Source of the DNA: an uncultured Eggerthellaceae bacterium
GTDB taxonomy: Bacteria; Actinomycetota; Coriobacteriia; Coriobacteriales; Eggerthellaceae
Assembly: GCA_944320405.1 (NCBI GenBank)
Contig: CALUHI010000010.1
Coordinates: 186,001 to 250,000, forward strand
Length of the DNA: 64,000 nucleotides
Reading direction: 5' to 3'
The translations under genes were made by a program, and so were the position numbers. Positions 1-7,673 of this stretch are shown here, piece by piece. The notes below the pieces were generated by a model. The model saw only the letters and a program-made list of their open reading frames with translations, was not told the DNA's origin and did not search any database. Numbering within the stretch: the first letter of the stretch is position 1; every line of letters begins with the position of its first letter.

Positions 1-385
1 CGTCAGCAGCATCGGCCTTCAGGGCGTTCAGCGGGTTGACGTAGTCCAGCGCCGCCAGGTTGTAGAACCACAGGATGTTGCTGTGGAGGAACTGCGCGCC
101 CTCAATGAGGTTGCGGATGATGCGGGCGTTGTTCGGAATGGTGATGCCGTAGGCCTTCTCGGCGGCAATGGAGGAAGCATGGGCGTGAGAGACCGGGCAC
201 ACGCCGCAGATGCGCTGCACGATCTGCGCAGCGTCCTCGGGCGTGCGGTCCTGCACAACCAGCTCCATGCCGCGGAAGCAGCCGCCGGACACCCAAGCAT
301 CGCTAACGACGCCGTTCTGCACCTCCATCTCGACGCGCAGGTGACCCTCGATGCGGGTGATCGGGTCGATTACGGAACGAGTCAT
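1..385 (-). CDS. [NiFe]-hydrogenase large subunit, N-terminal part (runs off the window)
   Basis: The visible 128 residues are the start of the catalytic large subunit of a group 1 (uptake-type) [NiFe]-hydrogenase, which carries the NiFe(CN)2CO active site and oxidises H2. Near the N-terminus there is the family motif DPITRIEGHLRVE, followed by the L1 nickel-binding motif RICGVCPVSH, with Cys60 and Cys63 as two of the four Ni ligands and His67 after them. The second cysteine pair would lie in the missing C-terminus. The ATG lies 7 nt after the small-subunit stop, so the two genes are co-transcribed, small subunit first. Coriobacteria often carry group 1 enzymes coupled to anaerobic respiration; assignment to a subgroup is inference. 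Confidence 0.93.
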   Translation of the reverse strand, partial: MTRSVIDPITRIEGHLRVEMEVQNGVVSDAWVSGGCFRGMELVVQDRTPEDAAQIVQRICGVCPVSHAHASSIAAEKAYGITIPNNARIIRNLIEGAQFLHSNILWFYNLAALDYVNPLNALKADAAD

Positions 386-391
386 GCGGGC

Positions 392-1681
392 TTACCTCCC
401 TTCTTCAGTGTTGTCGTCGGATACGGCGGCCTTGGCGGAAGCAGCGCCGGAGTTCTCCTGCGCGAGCTTCTTGTTCTCCTCGGTCGTCAGATCGTACTTG
501 CCAATGGAAGCCTCAGGATGCTTCTCGTCCCAAGCGCGGACCTTCTCGAAGTCGGCGCCGCCGTCCATACGGCCGGACATCTTCATGCCGAAGCCGTGAA
601 CGACCAGGGCGGCAGCCACAAGGCCGGTCAGACCCAGAGCGATGGTGCCGGGCTGAACCATCCAACCGCCGATGCGCAGGTCGCGATGACGCTTGAAGAA
701 CGGAGTGTTGACCTCCACCCAGTTGTCGCCAGGATCGTTCGGGTTTGCCTCGCAGCAACCGATGCACGGCGCGCCAGCCTGGACGCACCAGCTGCGACGG
801 TTGTTCCACAGCGTCACGCCGCAGTTGGACTTCGTCTGCGGACCACGGCAGCCAACGGGATACAGGCAGTAGCCCTTGGCCTCTTCCTCGGAACCGAACT
901 CGTACACGAATTCGCCGTTCTCGAAGTGGCCGCGACGCTCGCAGTTGTCGTGGATGGTCTGGTCGAAGATGGCAGCCGGCTTGTTCATGGAGTTAAGCTC
1001 GGGCAGCTTGCCCATCATGACGACGTCCACCAGCACGGCCATCAGCCACTCGGGGTTGGCCGGGCAGCCCGGGACGTTGACGACCGGCACGTTGATGCCG
1101 ACCTTCTTCAGGTACTGTTCGACGCCCAGCGCGCCAGCGGAGTTCGGGTTCGCGCCCATCCAACCGCCGTTGACCGCGCAAGAACCCAGCGCCACAACAG
1201 CGTTGGCGTTGGCGGCAGCCTCAACCAGATGCTCGGTGCCGGGCATATCGGCAACGCGCAGTGCCTGGCCGTTCCAGCCCTCCAGCACAGCGCCCTCGTA
1301 AATGAGGATGTAGTTGCCAGCCTCGATCGTCTGCGCCTTGGCCTCTTCCATGGAATGGCCGGCGGCAGCGGACAGCGTTTCAGAGTAGTTCAGGGAGATC
1401 ATCTCCAGAACCACAGTCGCCGGATCAGGCGTCTCAACCTGAGCGAACGACTCCGTGCAGCCGGTGCAGGAAGCACCCTCGATCCAGATAACCGGATACA
1501 GGTTTCCCCTCGTAGCGCCGATCACGGATTCCTCGAGCGCCTGCGCCACACGCGGAGCAGCCAGCTCGCCCAGCCCGGCCGCGACGGCGATAGCGCCGCA
1601 GAGCTTCATGAAGCTACGACGCGTTACGCCACGCGCCTCCAGCATGCCCTGAAACTCAGTAGCCATGGCTTCAGTTCCCAT
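392..1681 (-). CDS. [NiFe]-hydrogenase small subunit with Tat signal and membrane anchor
   Basis: This 429-residue protein is the electron-transfer subunit holding three iron-sulfur clusters. It begins with a twin-arginine signal (TRRSFMK at about residue 21) and a hydrophobic stretch, so the folded heterodimer is exported by Tat. Cluster motifs are visible in order: GASCTGCTES (proximal), the SCAVNGG and PGCPANPEW cysteines, a CLYPVGCRGP block (distal), and CVQAGAPCIGC (medial). A C-terminal transmembrane helix (about residues 335-357) is followed by an unusually long, charged cytoplasmic tail of about 70 residues. The chosen ATG has AGGAGG 7 nt upstream; an in-frame GTG two codons earlier is less well placed. 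A tatA gene at 40.1 kb fits the export route. Confidence 0.95.
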   Translation of the reverse strand: MGTEAMATEFQGMLEARGVTRRSFMKLCGAIAVAAGLGELAAPRVAQALEESVIGATRGNLYPVIWIEGASCTGCTESFAQVETPDPATVVLEMISLNYSETLSAAAGHSMEEAKAQTIEAGNYILIYEGAVLEGWNGQALRVADMPGTEHLVEAAANANAVVALGSCAVNGGWMGANPNSAGALGVEQYLKKVGINVPVVNVPGCPANPEWLMAVLVDVVMMGKLPELNSMNKPAAIFDQTIHDNCERRGHFENGEFVYEFGSEEEAKGYCLYPVGCRGPQTKSNCGVTLWNNRRSWCVQAGAPCIGCCEANPNDPGDNWVEVNTPFFKRHRDLRIGGWMVQPGTIALGLTGLVAAALVVHGFGMKMSGRMDGGADFEKVRAWDEKHPEASIGKYDLTTEENKKLAQENSGAASAKAAVSDDNTEEGR

Positions 1682-2113
1682 GCGCACACCTCCTTTTTGG
1701 TGCTCTCTCGTCTAATACGCTGCAAATCATTATCCACATAAGTTGCACAAGATTGTCGTCGGAACGCCAAAAAAGTTGCTACATGTCCGCCAATGGCGCA
1801 AAAATGTTACGAGCTTGCAAACTTGTAACAAATTTTCGGAAGAATATGCCATCATCGCAATGCGGAAATGGGCTTTCACCTGTGTAAACAGCGAACCGCT
1901 GCTTCTGTTCGCAATTGTCAACCCTTCGTCAAGGACAGGCTTTCTTCCCTGCCGTTCGCCGAAAATCGTGCGTTTGGAAGGCGCGTCGACGGCAAGGCGC
2001 AACACCACACCGACGACAAGGCGTCACGTGGGAAATCCCGGAAACCGCATTGCAATATAATTAAGGTTTGTGCGCCCGAACACACAGGCGCCAGACATGA
2101 AAGGACGCAAACC
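1682..2113. other. intergenic region between divergent hydrogenase and pheA genes
   Basis: This 432-bp AT-richer stretch separates the hydrogenase operon (minus) from prephenate dehydratase (plus). No credible gene is present; the reading frames through it have no ribosome binding site or family match. It contains a long imperfect palindrome (listed separately) and a TATAAT hexamer at 2056-2061, about 53 nt before the pheA start, which could be a -10 element although no good -35 is visible. Confidence 0.6.
1805..1830. promoter_or_regulatory. 26-bp imperfect palindrome, candidate operator of the hydrogenase operon
   Basis: The half sites are TGTTACGAGC and ACTTGTAACA around a central TTGCAA that is itself self-complementary. 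Most positions are symmetric, including the outer TGTTAC/GTAACA. It lies about 124 bp upstream of the hydrogenase small-subunit start, the usual place for an activator or repressor site. A Crp/Fnr-type dimer is one possibility, but the half site does not match the classic TTGAT or TGTGA consensus, so the regulator is unknown. Confidence 0.4.
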
Positions 2114-2965
2114 ATGGCATCGAACGCAACCGCACTCGCCTTCTTGGGGCCGGTGGGAACCTATTCCGACGAAGCCGCGCGGGCGTTCGCTGCGCGTTTG
2201 GGGCTTGAGAACCCGGAATACGTTGAGTGCACGTCGTTCGACGAGGTGTTCGACTGCGTTGACCGCGGCAAGTGCGAATACGGCGTGGTGGCGAAAGAAA
2301 ACGCGCTTGAAGGACCGGTGACTGCCACGCTCGACAACTTCGCTTTCAAAAGCTCGGCTGTCATTCTGGGCGAAGAGGTTGTGGACATCCACCATTGCCT
2401 GGTGTGCCACCCCGATGCGCGCTTGGAAGACATCACCAGCGTGGCTTCCCATGCGCAGGGCCTTGCGCAGTGCCGGCGCTTTTTGGCCGAGAAGCTGCCG
2501 GGGCGCGCTACCATCGTCACGTCTTCCACCGCCGACAGCGCGCGCATGGCCGCCGCCGATATCCACGTGGCCGGCATCGCAAACGAGCTTGCGGCGCAAA
2601 CGCACGGCGCGGTGGTCCGCGAACGCGAGATCGAAGACCATTTCGGCAACCAGACCCTCTTCGCGCTCATTGGGCGCCAGGGGCACGAGCCGGTGTTCAC
2701 GGGCGACCGCTACAAGACTTCTGTCGCGCTGTTTTTGCGCGAGGACCGCGCTGGCACGCTGAACATGATCCTTTCGGAGTTCGCCTACGCGGGCATCAAC
2801 CTTTCGCTCATCCAGTCGCGCCCCACCAAACAATCGCTTGGCGACTACATGTTTTTCATCGAGTTCGAGCAGTCGGTCAACGACCTTGCAGTGCAGACCG
2901 CTTTGAACTGCCTGCGACTGAAACTGCGTGAAGTGAAAGTGCTCGGCAGCTACCCTGTGCTTTAG
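2114..2965 (+). CDS. pheA: prephenate dehydratase with C-terminal ACT domain
   Basis: This 283-residue enzyme converts prephenate to phenylpyruvate in phenylalanine synthesis. It opens with the family signature AFLGPVGTYSDEAA and has the two-lobed periplasmic-binding-protein-like fold to about residue 190. A C-terminal ACT domain (about 200-280) carries AGTLNMILSEFAYAGINL and SRPTK, the phenylalanine-sensing region (the usual ESRP reads QSRP). The start ATG is preceded by AAAGGA; longer in-frame extension upstream has no family similarity. The usually conserved Thr-Arg-Phe active-site motif reads Thr181-Leu-Phe (NQTLFALI), so the arginine is missing. A standalone monofunctional enzyme without a chorismate mutase domain is normal for Actinobacteria. 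Confidence 0.92.
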   Translation: MASNATALAFLGPVGTYSDEAARAFAARLGLENPEYVECTSFDEVFDCVDRGKCEYGVVAKENALEGPVTATLDNFAFKSSAVILGEEVVDIHHCLVCHPDARLEDITSVASHAQGLAQCRRFLAEKLPGRATIVTSSTADSARMAAADIHVAGIANELAAQTHGAVVREREIEDHFGNQTLFALIGRQGHEPVFTGDRYKTSVALFLREDRAGTLNMILSEFAYAGINLSLIQSRPTKQSLGDYMFFIEFEQSVNDLAVQTALNCLRLKLREVKVLGSYPVL

Positions 2966-2980
2966 CCGCAGCTGCCCGTC

Positions 2981-3051
2981 GGGCGTGACAGGGGACGGTC
3001 CTGCTGTCACATTATTCAAATGTGACAGCAGGACCGTCCCCTGTCACGCCC
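2981..3051. repeat. perfect 33-bp inverted repeat (REP-like palindrome, also possible bidirectional terminator)
   Basis: Arms 2981-3013 and 3019-3051 are perfect reverse complements around a 5-nt loop. Each arm is itself a smaller hairpin unit: GTGACAG, a core GGGACGGTCCTG, then CTGTCAC (2985-3010), repeated in inverse orientation. The element sits between the convergent pheA and mntP genes, 15 nt after one stop and 2 nt before the other, so it could fold in both transcripts. There is no T-tract. A single unit with the same GGGAC(G/A)GTC core but a different stem occurs at 17747-17783. Confidence 0.85.
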
Positions 3052-3053
3052 TG

Positions 3054-3626
3054 TCACGCGAGCAGTCCGAGGTGCTCTAGGAGGATCTTCAGGCCGATGG
3101 CGATGAGGACGATGCCGCCGATGATGGTGGCGGGTTTCTCGAAGCGCGATCCGAACACGTGGCCCACGGCAACGCCCACAAGCGAGAGCGCGAACGTAAT
3201 GATGCCGATGAGCGCTACGGCCGGCACGATGTCAACCTGCAGAAACGCGAAGCTGATGCCTACCGCTAGCGCGTCGATGCTGGTGGCGATGGCGAACATG
3301 ACCAGTTCTTTCAAATCCAAACGCGCATTCTCGGCTACGGCATCTTCTTCTTCGTCATGGAAGGCATCCCAAAGCATCTTCGCACCGATGAAAGCAAGCA
3401 GAGCGAAGGCGATCCAATGGTCGACCGGTTCGATGAACGACTGGAACCCTGACCCCAGAAACCAGCCCAGAAGGGGCATGAGGGCTTGAAACCCGCCGAA
3501 AAACAACGCGATAAGCAGCGCTTGGTCCATGCGCAGACGTTTCATTCCCAGGCCTTTGCAGATGGAAACCGCGAACGCGTCCATCGAAAGGCCCACGCCA
3601 ATGAGCGCGAGCTCGACGATGCCCAT
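3054..3626 (-). CDS. mntP: MntP-family manganese efflux pump
   Basis: A 190-residue integral membrane protein of the MntP (DUF204) family, which exports Mn2+ and protects against manganese excess. Six hydrophobic segments are visible in two three-helix repeats. Each repeat carries the signature acidic residue in a matching motif: GVGLSMDAFAVSI near the N-terminus and ATSIDALAVGISFAF in the second half. The loop between repeats is acidic (HDEEEDAVAE). The start ATG follows GAGAGGGG; a GTG two codons earlier is also possible. Only about 44 bp separate it from the next gene upstream, so I see no riboswitch in front of it, unlike the TerC gene at 30.5 kb. Confidence 0.9.
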   Translation of the reverse strand: MGIVELALIGVGLSMDAFAVSICKGLGMKRLRMDQALLIALFFGGFQALMPLLGWFLGSGFQSFIEPVDHWIAFALLAFIGAKMLWDAFHDEEEDAVAENARLDLKELVMFAIATSIDALAVGISFAFLQVDIVPAVALIGIITFALSLVGVAVGHVFGSRFEKPATIIGGIVLIAIGLKILLEHLGLLA

Positions 3627-3670
3627 GCACACCCCTCTCGTCTTCTCGAATCAGCCTGAGCACGTCCCGG

Positions 3671-4570
3671 CTATGGAACGAGCACGTCTCCAACCTGGCG
3701 GAAAAACCCCTCAGCTAGCAAGTCGTTGACAATCGAGGAAGCCTCTCCAGGGTCGACTGCTTCCCTGCCTCCCCCCTTTTCCACTTGGTCAAGCGCTCGC
3801 AGCGCCTGCTTCACCGAAACGCCCTCTGCGCCAGCTGCAAGCACGATGCGAACGAGCTCCGCACGCTTCTGACGGCGCGAGCCCTCGAATTCGCTCTGCC
3901 GCGCGTGATGGGCACTGCGTCGCGATGGATTCGGCATCGTTGCCTTCAAATGCGCACCGTAGTCGAGCAGCGCATAATACCACGCACGCACGTCCTTCTG
4001 CGGACAAGACAACTCCACCAACGGCGCTATCTCAGAATCCTTCACGCCCTCGCGCCCCGGAAACAGCTCATGGAGGAACACCGTGCGGACGTTCGTTTCC
4101 AGGTAGAGGGAGGGCTTGTCGAAAGCGAACGCCACAACGCCAGCCGCGGTTGCCGGCCCGATGCCGGGCAGCTTCACGAGCTCATCGGCGGTGCTGGGAA
4201 GAACGCCCGCATGTGTGGCGGCGCACTCGTCGGCGCAGCGCTTCAACAAAAGCGCGCGGCGGTTGTACCCCAAGCCCTGCCACAACTCGAGCACATCAGA
4301 AGTGCTCGCTGCAGCAAGCGCATCGATAGTGGGAAACGCCTTCAGGAAGCGCGGCCAATAGCCCAGCACACGCTTGACCTGCGTCTGCTGAAGCATAACC
4401 TCGGAAACCAGCACGGCATACGGGTCGTGGATGCCGCGCCACGGAAGATCGCGGTAATAAAGCGCACCTTCGCGCTTCACTCGTTGAGAGAACTCGGCTA
4501 AGGATTGCCCGCCATCAGGCCAAACGGATGCCTCGGGCCTTCCCTTCCCGCTGTGCTTCGATGTTTGCAC
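3671..4570 (-). CDS. MutY-like HhH-GPD DNA glycosylase lacking the iron-sulfur cluster
   Basis: A 299-residue base-excision repair glycosylase related to A/G-specific adenine glycosylase. The MutY catalytic helix SEVMLQQTQVKRV is present with the catalytic Glu at residue 57, and the helix-hairpin-helix LPGIGPATAAG at about 134-144. Two MutY hallmarks differ. The conserved Asp in the LDGNVxR motif is Glu158 (LETNVRTV). The C-terminal 4Fe-4S loop has no cysteines between about residues 203 and 235. There is no NUDIX-like 8-oxoG recognition domain; the C-terminus instead resembles a small winged-helix segment. Start is GTG, 15 nt after the Rrf2 gene. It could act on another lesion than A:8-oxoG. 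Confidence 0.8.
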   Translation of the reverse strand: MQTSKHSGKGRPEASVWPDGGQSLAEFSQRVKREGALYYRDLPWRGIHDPYAVLVSEVMLQQTQVKRVLGYWPRFLKAFPTIDALAAASTSDVLELWQGLGYNRRALLLKRCADECAATHAGVLPSTADELVKLPGIGPATAAGVVAFAFDKPSLYLETNVRTVFLHELFPGREGVKDSEIAPLVELSCPQKDVRAWYYALLDYGAHLKATMPNPSRRSAHHARQSEFEGSRRQKRAELVRIVLAAGAEGVSVKQALRALDQVEKGGGREAVDPGEASSIVNDLLAEGFFRQVGDVLVP

Positions 4571-4585
4571 GGTGAACAGCGAAAC

Positions 4586-5071
4586 CTATTCGCTTGCCGT
4601 CTGTGCGCAGCCAACCGGGTTGCCGGGAATGCGCTCGCAATCCATGGCTGCCGACACGGCAGGATGGTCCTTGCCCTGCGTGAACAAATCCTCAAGCGTG
4701 ATCGAAGAGAAATACGCGTTCAGCAGGCTGTCGGCGCCTTGCCACACCTTGTTGTAGCTGCAACGCGGCTGGCGTCCGCAGCAGGTGGGATCAACCACGC
4801 AGGCAGCAACGCTCACCGGGCCCTGGATTGCCTCCAAAAGGTCCAACATCGTTGTTTTCGTCGGGTCGCAGTCGAGCACCAAGCCGCCATGGGCGCCGCG
4901 GACTGTCTTGATAAGGCCGCTTTTCACCAGGTCGTGCTGGATGCTGCGGGCAAACGCGTACGGAATGCCCTCTTGATCGGCGATGTCAGACACCGACATG
5001 TACAATTCGCCGTTTTTGTAGGCGGCCTGCAGAATGCGGCAAGCGTAGTCGCAACGACGCGTCACATCCAT
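4586..5071 (-). CDS. Rrf2-family transcriptional regulator
   Basis: A 161-residue regulator of the Rrf2/IscR family. Residues 1-75 form the winged helix with typical sequence (DYACRILQAA, MSVSDIADQEGIPYAFARSIQHDLVKSGLIKTVRGAHGG). After the dimerisation helix comes a cysteine cluster, AACVVDPTCCGRQPRCSYNKVW, placed where IscR and NsrR bind an iron-sulfur cluster, so redox or iron-sulfur sensing is likely though not proven. It lies only 6 nt downstream of the AAA-like gene and upstream of the glycosylase, suggesting one minus-strand operon. Confidence 0.9.
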   Translation of the reverse strand: MDVTRRCDYACRILQAAYKNGELYMSVSDIADQEGIPYAFARSIQHDLVKSGLIKTVRGAHGGLVLDCDPTKTTMLDLLEAIQGPVSVAACVVDPTCCGRQPRCSYNKVWQGADSLLNAYFSSITLEDLFTQGKDHPAVSAAMDCERIPGNPVGCAQTASE

Positions 5072-5077
5072 ATGAGT

Positions 5078-6775
5078 CTACCCTTTCAGAATATCGTCGG
5101 TACCGCCCTCGAGGCTCTTGCCGAACTCGCGCACAACGGCGTCTTCGAGCGCCCGGTATTCCTTGGAATCCAGCGGCTGGTATGCGGCGAGCTTCTCGAA
5201 AAGGTTGGCGGCGGTGACGGGAACGTAAACGCGTTGCATGAGAGACAGCTTGTAAGCTTCCTCGATGGCTTCGCGCGCGGCCATGTAAATGTCGTAGCGC
5301 GGCATGCCGGCGGAAAGGTCAACCAGGTCAACCAGGTTGCCGCCTCGAAGCGACGGATGCTCGGCCATCAGGCGGATCCAAATGTCGCGGCGCTCGGACG
5401 CATCGGGGTCGTCGATGTCGATGACCGTAAGCGGCTCGAGCAGATCGAAGAAGAACCCGTCAACGTTGCTGATGTTGGAAGCGGACGCCAACACGTAGAC
5501 ATCAGGGTTCTCGACAGCAGAGCGAATGAGGTTCATGGCCTCGCGCGCGCCGCGGGAAAGGCTTGCGTAGAGGAACGCGCCGAACTCGTCATCGGAATCG
5601 ACCGTGGGAGCTTCCCAAAGGTCCAGGTCCTCAAGCATCAAAACGCCCGGCCCCTCGAAAGAGTTGCGCGCAGCGTTAAGGCGCGGATGGTTGTCGGCCT
5701 GCGCCATGACGCAAAGGACCGGCGTGCCCTGGAGGTTCTCTTCCATATGCATGCGAATGGCGGGGAGGCCCAATTCGCCCATGGTGGCCACCATGAAGCG
5801 ATGCGAGTCCTCGCGTGCCGGCGCGCGGAAAAGGAACGAATCGGCCGCAGGCATGCGTTCGAGGCCGTGGCGTTCGTTGAGCATGGTCACGAGCAGCTGG
5901 AACTGCGGGTCGTCCTGCATCCCGATTCCGAAATCGCGCATGGTCTGCACCGTGCGGTCGTAGCCGGGAAGATCATGATAGGTAAGGTTTTCGAGCGACG
6001 ACAAAACGGCGTGGGCGTCGGCGTCGGCGTCGGGATTGTCGTCTTCCGGCAGGAATGCGGAAACAGCTGAAAGCGGTTTCGGCTCAGGCGATGGTGCCGC
6101 TTCCCCTTCGACGGAAGGAGCCTCGTCGGTCGTCAGCGCGGGTGCTTCGGGCGTGGCCGCTTCGGCGGTGTCAGAAACTTCTTCAGAAGCGGACGCGTCG
6201 GCAGCCTGGGCATTAGACACAGCGGCCTCCCCTTCCCCATGCTCCGCTTCCTTCGTATCCTGATCAGGCTCTTCACGGCGCACGGGCAGCTTCACGGCTT
6301 CGTGGCGAATGGTCGCATTGCGACCGGAGGGCAGCGTCATATGCTCAACGCGCATTGAGCCAGGCAGCTTCAGGAAGTCCTGGGAGATCAGATCAGTCAT
6401 TTCCTCGAGGTCTTCGCGCGAAAGCCCGAACTCCTCCAGTTTCTCCAAAGCCAGGTTCTGCAGCTGGCTCGCGCACACGGCAAGCTCGTTGGGCTCGAGC
6501 ATCGGCTCCATCTTCTCGAAGATGTGCTCGGCAAGCGAGCGCTCCTTGTGCTTGATGGCAAGCATCCATGCCTTGCGCAGAGCGAAGGCAGCGTCAGGAT
6601 CCAAAGGCCCATCGACCGTGACAGCCTTTTCGTATGCCGCCAAATACAGGTGCAAACCCAGCTCTTCATCGCCCGCGGCGCAAGCCTGAACGGCGCGACG
6701 CAGAAGGCCACTACAAGTAGAATCAAATTCGTTGTTCTGGCTTGGTGAGCTGCTGGCATCTTTGTCTTCGTACAT
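5078..6775 (-). CDS. AAA+-like protein with degenerate P-loop
   Basis: A 565-residue protein of unknown role. Residues 1-170 are helical, with a TPR-like repeat region (GLHLYLAAYEKAV). A low-complexity linker rich in Ala, Glu and Pro follows (about 175-265). The C-terminal region resembles an AAA+ ATPase: a Walker B-like LMLEDLDLW at about 377-385, a sensor-1-like VYVLASASNIS, and an AAA lid with the usual arrangement of helices. Where Walker A should be, the sequence reads FLFRAPAREDSHRF (about 308), lacking GxxGxGK[ST], so ATP hydrolysis is doubtful. The ATG chosen has GGGAGG 8 nt upstream; an upstream in-frame ATG lacks a site. I do not recognise a named family. Confidence 0.65.
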   Translation of the reverse strand: MYEDKDASSSPSQNNEFDSTCSGLLRRAVQACAAGDEELGLHLYLAAYEKAVTVDGPLDPDAAFALRKAWMLAIKHKERSLAEHIFEKMEPMLEPNELAVCASQLQNLALEKLEEFGLSREDLEEMTDLISQDFLKLPGSMRVEHMTLPSGRNATIRHEAVKLPVRREEPDQDTKEAEHGEGEAAVSNAQAADASASEEVSDTAEAATPEAPALTTDEAPSVEGEAAPSPEPKPLSAVSAFLPEDDNPDADADAHAVLSSLENLTYHDLPGYDRTVQTMRDFGIGMQDDPQFQLLVTMLNERHGLERMPAADSFLFRAPAREDSHRFMVATMGELGLPAIRMHMEENLQGTPVLCVMAQADNHPRLNAARNSFEGPGVLMLEDLDLWEAPTVDSDDEFGAFLYASLSRGAREAMNLIRSAVENPDVYVLASASNISNVDGFFFDLLEPLTVIDIDDPDASERRDIWIRLMAEHPSLRGGNLVDLVDLSAGMPRYDIYMAAREAIEEAYKLSLMQRVYVPVTAANLFEKLAAYQPLDSKEYRALEDAVVREFGKSLEGGTDDILKG

Positions 6776-6923
6776 GAGCCCACCTCCCTTGCGATCATCA
6801 TGTACGTGCAAGGCGCCGACGTGCGGCGCCTTCCGTTAATTGTCTTGTTTCAGATAACATTTTATCGCACGCATGCGCATGCAGGCAGCCCGTGCGAGAA
6901 AAATGCACACTACGCAGTGCGAA

Positions 6924-7631
6924 TTACCAGTCCAAAATCTCCCAGCCAAGGCTGCGCGCCGTGCGCGTGAGCGGACGGTCGGGGTCGACCGCATGGGCCG
7001 TCTTCGCGGCCTTCAAAATGGTGCGGTCGGAATGGTGATCGCCGTAGGCGTGCGCAAGCTCCCATTTGCCCTCGCCAAAACGCGCGTTGGCAAAGCGCGT
7101 GACGGCGACCAGCTTCTCGTCGCCTTCGACGGGAAGGCCCTCCACCTCGCGCGTGTAGGTGCCATCTGCGGCAGCCTTCATGCGGGTAGACACCTGGTAC
7201 TGGAACGGATGATCCTGCATGGCGCGCAAAACGATGGGCTCGAACGTTGCCGACACGATCACAACCGCCATGCCCTCGTCGACGTGGCGCTGCATAGCAG
7301 CCGTAGCTTCATCGCGCCAGCGGGAGGCGACAACGTCTTCGTAGAATTTGGCCAGAAACGCATCCACCTTCTCGACCGGTTTGCCCTCGAAGGCGGAAAA
7401 CACCATGCCACGCACCCAGCTTTCGTTCTGCGGAAGGCGCAGCTTGTATCGCAGGCCCCACAGTCCGATGCGCAAGGTGACGCGCTTGCCCAGCATGCGC
7501 TTGAGCGCAAGGTGCTTTACGAGCATCACCGGCGAGTTGCCGTCGATGCAGGTGCCGTCGAAATCGAACACGGCCAGCTGCACCTTTTCGCCATCGGGCG
7601 CAGGTTGCGTAATGTCGCGTTCTTCGAGCAT
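6924..7631 (-). CDS. HAD-superfamily (SerB/PSP-like, subfamily IB) phosphatase
   Basis: A 235-residue cytosolic phosphohydrolase. Motif I is VFDFDGTCIDG (about residues 22-32, with the nucleophile Asp and acid/base Asp). A helical cap follows, then motif II VVIVSATFEP with the phosphate-binding Ser, and motif IV YGDHHSDRTIL with the Mg-binding Asp. The layout matches the HAD-IB group that includes phosphoserine phosphatase and acyl-phosphate or phospholipid phosphatases. Substrate cannot be read from the sequence. The gene is separated from its neighbours by over 40 bp on each side and shows AGGAGG 10 nt before the ATG. Confidence 0.85.
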   Translation of the reverse strand: MLEERDITQPAPDGEKVQLAVFDFDGTCIDGNSPVMLVKHLALKRMLGKRVTLRIGLWGLRYKLRLPQNESWVRGMVFSAFEGKPVEKVDAFLAKFYEDVVASRWRDEATAAMQRHVDEGMAVVIVSATFEPIVLRAMQDHPFQYQVSTRMKAAADGTYTREVEGLPVEGDEKLVAVTRFANARFGEGKWELAHAYGDHHSDRTILKAAKTAHAVDPDRPLTRTARSLGWEILDW

Positions 7632-7673
7632 GTAGAATGGGCCTCCTAGCCGGGCGGGATCAGAACGGACAGA

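Noticed and set aside
83-1741. A 552-residue plus-strand frame opposite the hydrogenase genes
   Set aside because: It mirrors the hydrogenase subunits, whose cofactor motifs are unambiguous on the minus strand.
3626-3670. A manganese riboswitch in front of mntP
   Set aside because: Only 44 bp separate mntP from the next gene and none of the aptamer motifs seen before TerC is present.
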